DNA of 64,000 bases from Toxotes chatareus. Lineage: Eukaryota > Chordata > Actinopteri > Toxotidae. Positions 1 through 12,193 of this stretch are shown here, one piece after another. The DNA lies in NCBI GenBank assembly GCA_016801885.1, contig CM028903.1, positions 15,082,535 to 15,146,534 on the forward strand. The letters run 5' to 3'. Under the pieces are notes generated by a model. The model did no database searches. It was not told the DNA's origin and worked only from the letters and a program-made list of their open reading frames with translations. Positions within the stretch are counted from its first letter, which is position 1. The number at the start of each line of letters is the position of its first letter. A program made the position numbers and the translations under genes.

Positions 1-627
1 GACGATAGAATTGGCAACCCCCGGCGCTCCCTGATCCTTCCATTTTGCATATGCAACATCATTTGCTGGCTGACAACATACCTGGTCGTGCTAAATGGAG
101 TTAAACCTGAACACTTAGACAGGACTGCATAATGGAGCGGAAATGGCTTAAATTGATTCCTTGAAATATTGATAGGTCATAAAAGCACTGTTGCTGTGGT
201 GGGACCACTGATGAAGGAGAGCTGAAGTTATAGCCTTATGGGTGCAGTCAACTCCCATTCTTGTTTGTCTGCACAGGCACATACACAGAGGCCCACACAC
301 GTGTGTATAATTTATACATTCAAAGCAAATTGACCACACAGTCTTTTTTCTGCACTACAAAGTCCCCTTGCAATGTTGTTCTGTGTCATGGTGACACATC
401 GTTCCTCGTCTATCAAGGTTTGTCCAGTGGAAGAATTAAAGACTCAAACATTTGTATATTCAGGACAGTGTGAAAGCATTTCACACAAACCTAATGTGCT
501 CAGAGGACTTTATTGCGAAAACAGTTCCAATGCACATTCACTTCTATCAACAAATCGGACAAAGAAACAGGTAATGAATAAGAAAGGTGAATTGTTGTAC
601 ACTAAACAAGACTCTGGCTAGCGTGTC

Positions 628-664
628 CACCACTGAAACACCACATTTTGGTGTTTCAGTGGTG
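628..664. repeat. Perfect 16-bp hairpin
   Basis: Two perfectly complementary 16-bp arms (628-643 and 649-664) are separated by a 5-nt loop. The arms read caccactgaaacacca and its reverse complement. Arms this long with such a short loop are unlikely in random sequence of this size. It could be the fused ends of a deleted inverted-repeat transposon, or a transcribed stem-loop. No flanking coding region explains it. Confidence 0.85.
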
Positions 665-680
665 TTGGAGTCTGTTTCTA

Positions 681-702
681 TGTGAACCAGAGGTGGTTCA
701 CA
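681..702. repeat. Second hairpin, 9-bp arms
   Basis: Arms tgtgaacca (681-689) and tggttcaca (694-702) flank a 4-nt loop. It lies 17 nt downstream of the 16-bp hairpin, so the two form a tandem stem-loop pair within 75 bp. Confidence 0.75.
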
Positions 703-3700
703 GAAAGAAAGCACTGTTTATGGTGCCATAGGTCAGTGAGGTCTAAAACTCCATTACTGTGTCAGTCTGACCAGACAAAAGGACACAGTGCCAATATCTA
801 AAATAGATAGAAAAGAAGAAGAAGTTTCTTGTATTGCAGCTGATGATGTAGTTAACTGTAACGTCATCTTAAGCAACACATAAGACCTTCAGTTGAGACG
901 AGACTTTTCATCCTGTGTCCTTTGCACAGTGGTACATGGATGACCTCAAAAAAAAAAGTGTTGCTACTACCATTAGCCATTTCATAACTACAGCCAAAAG
1001 ACAAGGCATATTCCAAGTATACCCAAGTTTGGCAAAAACATAAAGAGTTCGTGGAAGCCGAGCTTTCCTCAGAAGGGTTTTCTTTTTTTTTTGGGATCTT
1101 TCATCGCAACCCTGATGCAATATTTCTAGCTGCTGAAGAACAGATTCAGCAGTGGTGGTATCCTTCCCTTGAACTCATGCTCTCCCATCTGAGCCTATTA
1201 CTGCCGGAGAAGGTGTTCCCCCTTTGTTTCTGTACAGCTGACAGACAGGCTATATTTTTTTTTGGGTCTTCCACAGTTATGTGCAAACCATTCAGAAAGT
1301 TACTCATTCTTCCAGACTCATACATTGCAAATAAGCAATATAAATTACAGGCTTAAACTTGTTTGTGGCTGTTTGTTTTTGCCTGATGATTGAAGCTGAG
1401 AATTCTTTCTCTGTGAAGCTGCATGTTTGTCTTTTTGTAAAAAGGGATCATTATCACTCAGATTAGAAATATAATCAGAAATATTAAATTCACTCAATTT
1501 TGCAAACCAAAAACTGAATGAACTAAAGCAGAATAGAAATCAGTCACAGACAGGAGTTGTGGGTTGGAAACTGCATACTGCTACATTTGTTACTTGTTTT
1601 AAGAAAATACATGGCTGAGACCAGGCATTATGATATCTTGGGTCAGTTTATCAAACTAGTAATGCAAGAAGAGTGGAGCAGGCAAGTTTTGAAGGGATTG
1701 AAGCAGAGACGTGGGACTGGGGAGGAAAAAAAAAAAACAGTAAGAGAAAGTGCTTTAGACAGAGAGCAGCAGGGGCTACACAAGCTAAAAGAAAGATATT
1801 TTTAAGGCAGGAAAAATATAGGAGTGAGAGTCAAATTCAAGCGTTCTGTTTTGTAGTACTGCAAAGGCGAAAACTGATGCAAGGCTTTGTAACGTGGGTG
1901 CACACAAATACATAGACATACATACAAACCCGCACATATAAATTATTTATTTGTGTCCATATCTTCAGCAAAACATCAAGCTTAAAGATCCCAGAGGGAA
2001 ATGCCTACAAAAACCAGCAGTTTTGCATGGGCCAGTGACGTCTATCGATATCAGTTCAATGCATCTAAACACACAACAAGTCACGCTGCCACTCCCTCAG
2101 AAGTACAACAGTCAGTCCTTTCGTTATTCTACGCAGGCGCCAATAATAATCGACAACAAACTGTGTGCTGCCATGTGCTCAAGTCTCTATGTCAGCAGAC
2201 CAACCGCCCCCCTGGAGGCTCCACCTCACTTTGTGGGTAAATCAGGTTCAGAACGCAACACATGGTCCTTTTTTCCTTGATGCAATAACTGTATCTAGTT
2301 CTCTGTCACATAAAAACAAAAAATATCCAGAAGGGAGTAGGAGGAACTGACTTCCCTGTCATTCTGAACAGTGAGCACCCAAAAAGCCTTTCTGCCTCTC
2401 TCTGCCTCTCTCTGCTTGGGGTGCAAGGATCCAAGCATTCAACTTGGCTTTTAACTTGGCTGAAATGATGTTTTAAATCATGTACATCATAATCAGATCT
2501 GTTTTTTGTTTTTTTTTAATCTCGAAATATGTGAATGCACATAAAAGAAGAGGTTGTGCAAATCACACTGCATGGTGTGTATAAAATATCTGAGTTATAA
2601 AGCACAACACCAAACTAAGGAGAAAAAGTCAGTCTGTGGGTGTTGTCTGTTTACTAAAAGCTCCAATTAAGATATCTGTTTATGAGGTGAGGAGATCAAA
2701 ACGGAGGAGAAGGAACCGAGAAGGCAAATGTCACATGCAGTCTAGAAAAATCTACTCAAACTAGAGATGTGGTGCAATAAACTCCACAAAGACTTCCAAA
2801 TACCATGCTCTAATTATGCTATCAACATATGCCTCTAACATCAAAGTGAGCTTTTCATTAAAAAAAAAAGCAAAAAAAAAAAAAAAGCACAATCGTGCCC
2901 TTTTCGCTGTCTGTTATTCAAGTGCAGTCTAATCAGACACTTCTTATGAATAAGTTGCTCCTCTGAAAAGTTGGGGCCAAGTCTGGGAACTTTACTTGTG
3001 TTTTTATTGAATATTTTCACATAAAAGAAGGGTAAAAGCACGGCTTGTGGACCATGGGCTAAGACATTCATTACACCCCACAATAGAGAGAGCACTGGAT
3101 AGAGCCAAAAAAAAAAAAAAACCAAAACCCTAAAAACTATTAATATTTTTGTGCCTCTGTAGAATCCCTTCTTTTCTATTTCTGTATCCAAGCACTTGCA
3201 TTTGCATTGATAGCACAAAAAAATTATTTAAATTATCACACAGTTTTTAGTTTTAAGTCAGGAGACACTACCCCATCTTTTAGGCCTTTTCTCTGGTGCA
3301 GAGTTATAAATACAGTCTTAACAGTTTAAACCAGCTGAGTTTAATGCGTATGCTAACTGCATCCATTATGGCTGTGGGTTTCCGACCTCTCTTGCTTGTG
3401 ATTCCTTATAAAAAAATCACTTGTATCAACTTGTCACAGGTTGGTTGTCAGCCGCAGACTAATTTTCCTTGTAGGATTGTGCCATTTGAATAATATTTAA
3501 AGACCCGAAGAGACAAATTACCCCGTAAAAAAGCCAGGAAAACAAACAGAATGTGAAGCAGAGTTATGCTTTTTTTCTTCCTATTCCATTAATCATTTTA
3601 CTACCTCTCAAATTTATCTCACAACCTCTGGGAGTGCCCTAACCCCCAGGCAAGAAACAACGGCTTGAAAAAAAAAAAAGTGACTTAACATGCATGTGTC

Positions 3701-4459
3701 AAATACTGACAGATGAAATAGGCCTGTTTTTTTTCCACTTATTCTATTGCTGTGAGAGAAAACAAGTTCCCTGATATCGACTTAAGCGCTATTGATCATC
3801 ATGTGGCCCAGTGGGGTTTTCTGAAGTACTTTGACTTTGGTGTGGAAGTATGTCTGTTCTGTTTCAAATTAATAGGTCATTGATTGATCTTGGGCGCAAC
3901 AAACAAACCTCACCAAACTGTCTAAGCACAACAGTCCTTCGACTGATTTCCCTTCTCTGCAAGGTTAGACCTTTGATATTTAATGTGCCAACTCTTTGTC
4001 TGACCCCACACCCACTCATGCATCCATATGAGGAGACTCATTTATGTTTTGTATTGCATAGAAATGTTTACTACATGCTCGTGTTTACAAATGAGAGGTG
4101 TCAGTGTATGCATGCGGGTGCTTCTGGCTGGGAGGCCATAGGACAGTGAGAGCCTGCCTGACAGACAGAGAGAGTGACAGTGACTGAGTGAAGTGCCTTT
4201 AAGAATTCAGCTTTCAATCTAACGTCAGCCTCGACTGAGAAGATCTGTTCCACGTGTGGCCTGTAGAGGTCCCTCTTGCACTACGACTGTGGTCAGATGT
4301 GCGAGGCAGTAGGTGGGTGCGGTGCTCGGGGCTGATGTGACAGTCACTGTGTGTGTCTGACTTCTAACTTCTCTGGCTAAAGGTCATATTCCACAAATGT
4401 TGAAAGACTGAGAAGGTAAATCTTGTGCATATAGTACATACACCCCCCCTCCTCACCAC

Positions 4460-4488
4460 AAAAAAAAAAAAATAATAATAATAATAAT
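4460..4488. repeat. Poly(A)/(AAT)n simple repeat
   Basis: A run of about 13 A residues passes directly into five to six AAT units. This could be the tail of an old retroposed element, but no body is recognisable upstream. Confidence 0.85.
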
Positions 4489-4689
4489 GTACCGAGATGA
4501 ACTTTCAGTGTTTAAGTAAGAGTGTGTGTGAATAAGCTTCTCCTATCACCACACAATATGTAGATATTGGGCAATTTCACAAAACATTTCCAAACATTCA
4601 TTGCCAGCATTTTTGAAAAATCATTTATTCAGTATTTATGTGACATCTTAAACTGAAGTTAAGGAAATGGTGGTGGTTATAAAACAACA

Positions 4690-5010
4690 ATATTTATTCA
4701 GTCAGCCCGTTCACGTAGACCGGATTGTTACATGAATGCAGAATATGTACAGCTTTGAGGTTGGGTTGTCTAGGCTGTGACCTCATCGCTCCCCACAGAG
4801 AAGCACCGAGCCCAGCACTGCAGGGAGTGGGTGCTGATGATAATCCCCCCCACTCCGCCCCCAACCACCCACCCCAAGGGAATGCAGAATCAGAGCCTAC
4901 AGGTAGGTGCTGGGGTGGAGGTGGGGCTTGGGAAATGCTCTCTATATAGCAGAAGCAGCAAATGACAGCATAGCTTCCAGGTGAGTGGGGTGAGGCATGA
5001 AGCACGAGAG
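4690..5010. other. GC-rich, exon-like block of unknown identity
   Basis: This block is clearly richer in G+C than its surroundings and is open in several frames. On the plus strand, 4799-4902 is bounded by a pyrimidine-led AG (cgctccccacag) and a near-consensus donor (cag/gtaggt), which would make a 104-nt internal exon; two frames stay open across it. On the minus strand an open frame of about 103 codons (4694-5005) ends in a TGA that overlaps an AATAAA (4693-4698 read on the complement), a layout possible for a last exon. Neither translation matches a family I know. The block contains C-runs and a proline-rich translation, so it may simply be biased sequence. Confidence 0.2.
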
Positions 5011-6100
5011 GGAGGAGAGCACTGACAGTTTAAGTACGCTGCCAGAATCAGGGTGGACTGGATATGTGTTGCAGTTAAAGGAGTTTCCCATGTGAGTGTA
5101 GCAGACTGAAGTTGACTGCCTGAACCAGCTCACAGGACTCGCTTCATTTATCAGTCTTAGTTTCCATTAGTTTCCGTCCTGCAGTCTGCAGCTTGATGTG
5201 CTACATGTCCATCCACTAGGGGTGGGTGGATAAGCTCAGAAAGTACTGCTGCCACCGACAGTTTGAGTATTAGTACTTGTAGGATCAGCACCAAAATGAA
5301 AAACAAGTACAAAAACAAAGCCAAACAAACAAACAAACAAAAAAAAAGGATCTGTTTGAAAAATCACCTTCTGGACACACAAACTCTTTTCTCAGAACAT
5401 GCATTCTTTGTTTGTCTGCAGCTGTTACATGATCCTTCATACAACATAATTATAATTTCTAATTAAAAACCACCTTATGTTTTAACATGCTCTTCCCCAC
5501 ATAAGAGCATATTAGAAATAATAATAAAAAAATGTCTGTAATGTACTGATATTGTTGATTCTGGCCATTTAGACACTAAATTCTATGATATTGCCAAAGG
5601 CTACAATCCTCCACCCTGACCTCCACCCTTCTCTTCTCTCTCACTTTCCCACATTACTTCCTGCACTGACACTGAACACTGGCATTTCACATGAATCATG
5701 CACTGCAGAATTTCCAATATGATTGTAATTCCTCGGGATTAGTTTAATAGTTGAAGAGGATAAAAGGATTCAAATGACAAGAAATTGAAAAGGGGCATTA
5801 CATTGCATGGGGTTAAGTGTGCATGACTGAATGCATGAAGGAAAGTCCGAATATGAGTTTTGTTCTTGTTTGTGTGAGCGTGTGTGAGCATAGTCTATGA
5901 ACAGTGACAGTGTGACCCTGGGAATGCACTCCCTTAGACAGACTGCATAAGGTTTTAAATAGATGAATAAATTATAGCATCAGCCTTTTCTCAACAACCT
6001 TTCAGCCACTGTAACTCTGATGACTATGGTTAGTTTGTCTCCGTCGACCGGGGACCACAAACTCTACGTGTTTGTGTGCGAGACTCGATGACAGAGAAAC
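5011..6100. other. Non-coding stretch
   Basis: AT-rich sequence with no recognisable gene. It holds a (CAAA)n tract with an A-run at about 5322-5347 and scattered AAT-rich pieces near 5515-5530. Nothing else can be assigned. Confidence 0.65.
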
Positions 6101-6118
6101 GTATGACCTGTGCTGACC

Positions 6119-6348
6119 TGAGACACGGCTCAGCCAGATGGAAAGATGGACAGGGTGAAAGAAGAAGAGCGAGAGACTTTAGAAAGGCAGAGAGTGACAA
6201 GAGAGATGGGGTTAGATTAGAGCGAGGAACAGACAAGTATGTTGAAAGCAGCTGAAGAAGGGAAGAGAGAGACTGGGGACGCAGTGACAGAGATGGAGAT
6301 GACAGAGAAAGGGGCGCTGAGAGTGGAGGCTCGGGATGGCTGAGGTGG
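6119..6348 (+). repeat. Purine-rich tract
   Basis: About 230 bp in which the plus strand is dominated by A and G (GAGAGA, GAAGAAG, GGGGAC blocks). Its complement gives a 138-codon serine/leucine-rich open frame (6030-6446, minus), which is a compositional artefact, not a gene. It is followed within about 110 bp by a pyrimidine-rich tract. Confidence 0.75.
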
Positions 6349-6459
6349 AAATGTCTTTCTGGTGACATGTGCATTAGCATCTCATCAGAGGGAAGAAGGT
6401 CATGACATTGAGTGGAGGTGACAGTGAGATGTCGAGTAGTAGCCACTAGTAAACCACTA

Positions 6460-6632
6460 TCAGTTCCTCTCCAGTGTCTTTACCCTTCCTCTATCTGTCT
6501 CATATAGTCTGTCAGTCTTCCTCTCTCTCTATAACCCCCCATTCCATCCCCATGCCTCGTTCTTATTTTTTCTCTCTCTGTATCTGTCATCCCTATATTT
6601 CAATTCACTCTCTCTCTCACAGGAATGAGCAC
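6460..6632 (+). repeat. Pyrimidine-rich tract
   Basis: The plus strand is dominated by C and T (CTCTCT and TTCCTC blocks). With the purine-rich tract just upstream it makes a purine-to-pyrimidine switch around 6440. Confidence 0.7.
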
Positions 6633-6639
6633 CAGTCCA

Positions 6640-8090
6640 TTAGCACAGAGCTGCGTCCTCTTGTAAATATTAATCTTAGTGCAGTCTGCAAAAAAACAAA
6701 TCCCAAGTTTCTGCCTCTTTTGCTTAACCTCAGACTCTTTTTTAATTTCCTCTCCTCATTCCAGTATGTGTAGTTTTGTAACCTCAAATGTCCTAATGTC
6801 CACTGGACCCATTTTAACTGTGCCGGTCAATAGAGGGTTATTTTACCCAGCACAGCTCACACACAGCTTTTGCTTCAGTATCTTTATGCTTCTGGTAATT
6901 TTTTTGCCGGACTTGGTCACATCAATTAAAAATGTAATATGCTTATTTGATTTGTGAATATTATATTGATGGAGCAAGACAAGGAGCAAGGAGATTTTTC
7001 CTTGGTCATGGTGCAGGATTGCACTGTTTACCATTTATTGTTCCATGTATCAGTATTGGACAACCTCCTACAAATGTCCTCAAAATAAAATAAAAGATGC
7101 CAAAATCACATCAACATTCTACATGTAGTGTTTTTAAAAAGCAATTCAGTCCCTCGAGGCTGGCTTAAGGTGTTCTATCACAGATGTGCATCTTAAACAA
7201 AGCAGCAGCGAGTCTTTTTGTCTATTCTAGCCATTCACACATTGTGTCAAGTTAAAGGAGGAATTGTTTTCACAGCAACAGAATAGAAATAAAACCATCT
7301 TTTTAATGAAAAAGATTACTAAACTTATTTTCAACTCAAACAACAGTAATTTATTTTGATTTCTCCTTCTACAATGGCGAAGAAGAGAACAAGAATTTGC
7401 AAGAAACGTACAGGACAGAGGGTGATGAGAGCTGTCACATCACCGAACCACCAGCAGAGGAGTTCATGAGAAAATGTGTGTTTGTGTATGATTGAATGTG
7501 TATCTCAAGTGTTATTTACAGAACAGGGAAGGCTCCAGCACAGACAGAGCAGCAGATGCCTGGGCAGCCTGGCTTGGCCTCTCTGCTCGCCCACTAACAG
7601 GCACCATATTGACAGTCTAAATTCAGCAGGACAATTCATAAGGATTGATTTATCAACTGCACTTTACAGAACAACGCACGTCTTTATTTGCACAGACTGC
7701 TGTGAATGTGTATGTTTGAGTGTGTGTGTGTGTGTGTGTGTCCGAGAGAGAGGAAGAAAGAATTATGTTATTTTCCACTTTATAACAGTGAACTTTAAAT
7801 CCCCTCTGCTAAGCACAGTATTTTCGTAACACATGGATGAAACATGAAAGGTCATTTAGAGCTCAGAGAGAAATTAAGACACACACACCGCACACTCAGA
7901 AAGGGAGATAAATACACAGAAGAAGTGAGTTTGGTGTGGGGATCATGGATGGATTGCATTCATTTCTTTTCTTCCCATTTCCCTTATTCCCTCCACCACA
8001 GCTGGAGAAGCAAATGTCAGAGTGGTGTTAATTGCTGCCGCCTCATCTCTCAAGCCCTGATGCACTAAAAGCATCGGAGCATGTCAATAT
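6640..8090. other. Non-coding stretch
   Basis: No gene recognised. It includes AT-rich sequence around 6900-7130, a short (TG)n at 7720-7741 followed by a GA-rich patch, and otherwise unassigned DNA. Confidence 0.65.
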
Positions 8091-8095
8091 GCAAT

Positions 8096-8097
<2 letters not shown>

Positions 8098-8132
<35 letters not shown>

Positions 8133-8133
8133 C
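8098..8133. repeat. Compound (TG)n(CG)n microsatellite
   Basis: About 14 TG units pass directly into CGCGCGC. It is a fully alternating purine-pyrimidine tract, so a plausible Z-DNA former. Confidence 0.95.
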
Positions 8134-8284
8134 TTGACTGTGAGTGTGTAAGAGGCAGAGATGAATAACTGAGCCTTCCGTAAAATAAGTAAAGGCAGTA
8201 TGATTCAGTGACATAATAACAGTTAATAAGGAGCGATACACGTGGTCACAGCTTGTGAAAAACATATTATATCATTCCGCTCTC

Positions 8285-8405
8285 ATCGTCATCTCCTCTC
8301 CTCTCCCTTGAACTTCTCCTTTCTCCAAGTTTCCTTTCCTTCCCTTCCTCTCACTTACTTTGTAGTCTCTAGCTCTAGCTTCCTACGTCTCTGTCTCTTT
8401 CAGAG
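8285..8405 (+). repeat. Polypyrimidine tract
   Basis: About 120 bp of CTCCTC/TTTCC-rich plus-strand sequence. Short open frames across it are compositional artefacts. Confidence 0.7.
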
Positions 8406-8992
8406 AGACAAACAGCTCTCTTTCCATCTGACCCTGTGCAACATCAGCATAACACTGTTAGGTGATTACTCGCAGAGGGAGCGAGAGGTAACCGGCTACA
8501 GAATATCATGCAGCACCGCCTGATTAACAATCTGTCTGAGACGTGTTGTGCGGCGGCTGCTTTCCTCCAGTGATTTTGGCTGCTGCCTCAGAGGACAACG
8601 AAGGGACAATGACTGGGGTCCAAGAGCGCTAATGGAATCAGGCGCAGGCAGGAGAGTGTGTGTGCATGTGTGCGTGTGTTTGTGTGACACTGACACTGAA
8701 GGAAGAGGCTGGAAAATTCAAGTTAATACACAGGACACTAAAACAGATACACACTTTTTTTTTCTCTTTCTCTTTGTGTTTTACATCCTACCGACTCCAA
8801 CACTCCCTCTCTCTTACTCTCTTTGTGGCTCACTTTCAACCACCTCCACCATTCACCTTCATGTGCTGACATGATATAAGTGATGGTGAGTTGAGCCTGA
8901 TGTACTTCAGCTGCACCTACACTAAAAGGCAAACAGAGACAAGATCCGGTCCAGCATGAAATATAACTTCAGCAACTTTCACAACCCCCCTC

Positions 8993-9320
8993 AAAAAAAA
9001 AAAAAAAAACTTTCCAAGGGTTCATGACTCTGAGAGAGGAGAGCATAGGAAAACAAAAGATGTGTTCTGGGGAGATACTGGCTGCGAAAAACTTTGCCTC
9101 CGCTTTGGAGTTCAGGACTGGGAGATAGAAAGAAACAGAGACAGAGAGAGACAAAAAGCAGACAAGTAGAAGCAAAGGCAGAGAGGCAAGGTAGAGGCAG
9201 AGAATGAGCATGACAGAGCATCTGTGTCTCTACATACACCCCCACAAGTTCGAGTGATAACGAAAGACAGAGAGAGAGATGCAGAAAAAAGAAACAGAAA
9301 GAGGCCAAAAGAGGACGCAC
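8993..9320 (+). repeat. Poly(A) run and GA-rich tract
   Basis: An A-run of about 17 at 8993-9009 is followed by a purine-rich region, strongest at 9118-9310 (AGAGACAGAGAGAG-type). Its complement yields serine/leucine-rich open frames that I reject as genes. Confidence 0.7.
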
Positions 9321-9329
9321 TGTTCTTCC

Positions 9330-10320
9330 TCTCAATTAAGTGGCACACTTTATCTATGGTTACTTCTCACTGCCTAGATCCTCAAGCTCTCAGTCTGCTG
9401 GGGGTGTTTTTTTGCCAACTTGTCCCGATGACTGGGTGATACAGATGAAACAGATCCTATTTGTTGTCGGAGTGCTATTTTCATGTCAGCTCTGCTTGTT
9501 CTGTTTTCTCGGGGTCTGTGTTGTTTTTGTTTTGTCGACACTTAGAGACGGGGAACTTTGCCCCCTCCGGAACTGTTCCAATTCCACGTTCCCAGTTTGC
9601 TCATCAGTGCGTGTGCACTTGTGTTTGTGAGTATATACTGTATGTGTATGTGAGCTTTGCATTTCAAAATGGACAGATGAAAACAGAAATAATTTGGGGA
9701 AAGAAAACAGAGAAACGGCAGCAAGAAATCTTCAAAGCAAGAGCAAGAATCCTGCAGCAGCAAGTAAACGACCAGACAGTGACACCGGAAACATGGAATC
9801 TGTGGGTTAACATGACATGAAATGAGGCCAGGGTGGTACCACCTTTAACAGTGGGCCCCACTTTAGCCTCACACAAGCTAAATTAGTCACAACCAACCAG
9901 AGATCAAGGCAGCAAAGGAAAACTACCGAACACAAAAGGATGCTGTTATGGGAATACACCTCACTTTTCTCATGCCACAGTTCCAGATCTTGTCACTCAC
10001 TTGTTGTATCACTTATAACTGCACAATATATAAACACAGGTGTGTAATTACAGCTCACCGATGTGTGTTCATGAATGTGTTGCTCCAAGAGATTTTGTCA
10101 TATTATAGAAGTAGAAATTCATCTGCGCTGTATTCCACTGCCTGAGTTAGAGTATAAAAAAATTAAATAAATAAAACACCACAGAACAAAAATAATTCTG
10201 TTTTCCTGATGTTCTCTTGCACACATAAATCAGGGCTCGGCTTCCCTAAATCATTTTCAGATATGGGTCAACCAGGGGCCTTTTTTGCATGTAACAACAT
10301 AAAGTGGCTTGTTGTTGTTT
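9330..10320. other. Non-coding stretch
   Basis: No recognisable gene, RNA or mobile element. Small overlapping frames here have no domain and no codon structure that stands out. Confidence 0.6.
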
Positions 10321-10326
10321 GATTGC

Positions 10327-10377
10327 AGGAAACAAAAATCCTTGTAGGAAACAAAAATCCTTGTAGGATTTTTGTTT
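10327..10377. repeat. Tandem 19-bp duplication with inverted third arm
   Basis: A 19-bp unit (aggaaacaaaaatccttgt) is present twice head-to-tail without mismatch (10327-10345 and 10346-10364). It is followed immediately by an inverted partial copy (10365-10377, aggatttttgttt), giving a perfect 13-bp stem (10349-10361 with 10365-10377) around a 3-nt loop. Because the unit is duplicated, the inverted arm can pair with either copy. Confidence 0.9.
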
Positions 10378-12164
10378 TAACTGTTATGGTTTGAAAGGAG
10401 TTTGTTGATTACGTAACATTACAAAGTATTTAAACAGATCTTAGCACAATCTTTGTTCATTTTGCCACATTTAGACTCAGTCTGGATTGTGTCTGATGTA
10501 CGAACATGTGTATATCACAGTCTTGTTTCTGTACAAAACATTGGCACAAGGAGGCAGAAGTTTTAAAAAAGAGACAAGTTTGAAGACACACACACACACA
10601 CACACCCACACCCACAAACTTAGTCATCATGGTTATGTAAAACATAACAAATATGATGTAATGACAACAACAAAACTGGTGAAGTTAACAATGTGAAGGC
10701 AAAGAGAGAGAGTAATAATGACTATGACTGATGCAACTGGGAGCATGACTATACAGTGTAGTCACGATGAAGACAATGACAGTGTCTCCACTGCAGCTAT
10801 GGAAACAGTGACACTAATGATAACATGATATTACATTTGTTTGTTATGAATATTATTGTCAGCAAAAGCCTCTTTTCTTTTTGGAGGCCAACCCACCTTC
10901 ATGCATCGACACAGCTACCAAAACTGAAGGCGTGCGGTAAGATTAAAACGGTGGATGATTGAGCCAAAATTCATGATTTACCACCACAATTTAATGGTAT
11001 CAGTACACAGACATTAGCTGAGGGCACCAAGTCCTTTAATTGGAGATCTTTTAGGCAGTCACTGAGCTGGACGACATTGGACAGCAGCTAAAAGGACCAT
11101 CGTAACAGACATTTCAAGGGACAACACATCATGAAACACCTCCACATGCTCTCCTGTCAACCGAGGAAAAACAGGACTTAAGCTAATGCTGATGCCTGCT
11201 GCTCATTTCTGTCCAGAAACACTGACAGAGGAGTTGACATACACAAGTACATGTACTGTATAACCCACAGTTTTTCAGCCAACAAATGAGAATGAGGATA
11301 TCGAGTGTGTGTGGCTACATATACACCCTCACTAAACCCCCTATATTCCCGTAACGATGATAGCAGGGGACTCTTTTTCATCTACCATGAACACCCAGGC
11401 ATTTGACAAATACTCTAAGACTGGTGATAGGCCATTGTGGACATGATCCTGACAAATATTTGAGACTTCTGTGCCAGTGCATCCACCCCAGCCCTTCCAC
11501 GTGTCTAAGTGTCTGTTTTTTTCATTTAGAGATCCAAGAAACAAAGAAGGCACTTTTGACATATATCCTAGAGTTGAAATATTTAATAATGTTACAACTG
11601 TGTGCTTAGTTAAACAAGTCGATTATGAGAAAAATGTCTGTTTAAAAAAAAAAAAAAAAAGGCACAGGATTTGCAATAGTGTGAGAAAATCTGAAATTTA
11701 TTGCAATTTATTCATGACACAAAGTAATAATATTACCGAAAGGAATCCCAAAGAATGATGGGCTTTTATTAATAAGTGCTTGGCTTGAGATAAGAAAAAT
11801 CCCCTTTGGGGAAAACTGAGATTGAGCATTTTCCATTACTCCACCTATTTTACAGAATGATCTCGTCAGCATAGGTCAAGTGAACCAGGCTCTTAATAAT
11901 CTAAATTCTGAAAAAAGTAGATGCACCTGCGCACTGAAGGGGTATACAGAGGACACTGTTCTTGTCGTTGCACATCTGATAAATATTACTTGCTACAAAC
12001 AGAAAAATTTGCCACCAAAATTTCTGAATCCCGGTTCACTTTGTAAATGGTGATTCCCATTGTCCTCACTCAGAGCAAAAAACTGTAGACCTATTTACCT
12101 CTGGAAAGCATGACAACAGCACTGGTCGGGGGCAATCCATACCTGACTTAGTGAAACTGAATCG

Positions 12165-12193
12165 AAGCCAACAGAGGTAAAGTCTGTTGGCTT
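12165..12193. repeat. Hairpin with perfect 11-bp arms
   Basis: Arms aagccaacaga (12165-12175) and tctgttggctt (12183-12193) flank a 7-nt loop. There is no T-run after it and no gene to attach it to. Confidence 0.75.

Larger units (their letters stand above)
1..4689. other. Non-coding stretch, no gene recognised
   Basis: No open frame here resembles a known protein; the longest (about 101 codons on the plus strand from 1051, 125 codons on the minus strand ending at 2841) run through A or T homopolymers and have no recognisable domain. Long A/T runs occur near 948, 1082, 2860-2885 and 3107-3122. A short palindrome (acacacgtgtgt) lies near 295-306, and a CTCTC/TGC-type short tandem repeat near 2392-2417. 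The texture is that of vertebrate intron or intergenic DNA. Confidence 0.7.

Noticed and set aside
6030..6446. 138-codon minus-strand open frame
   Set aside because: It is the complement of a GA-rich tract; the serine/leucine repeats are compositional.
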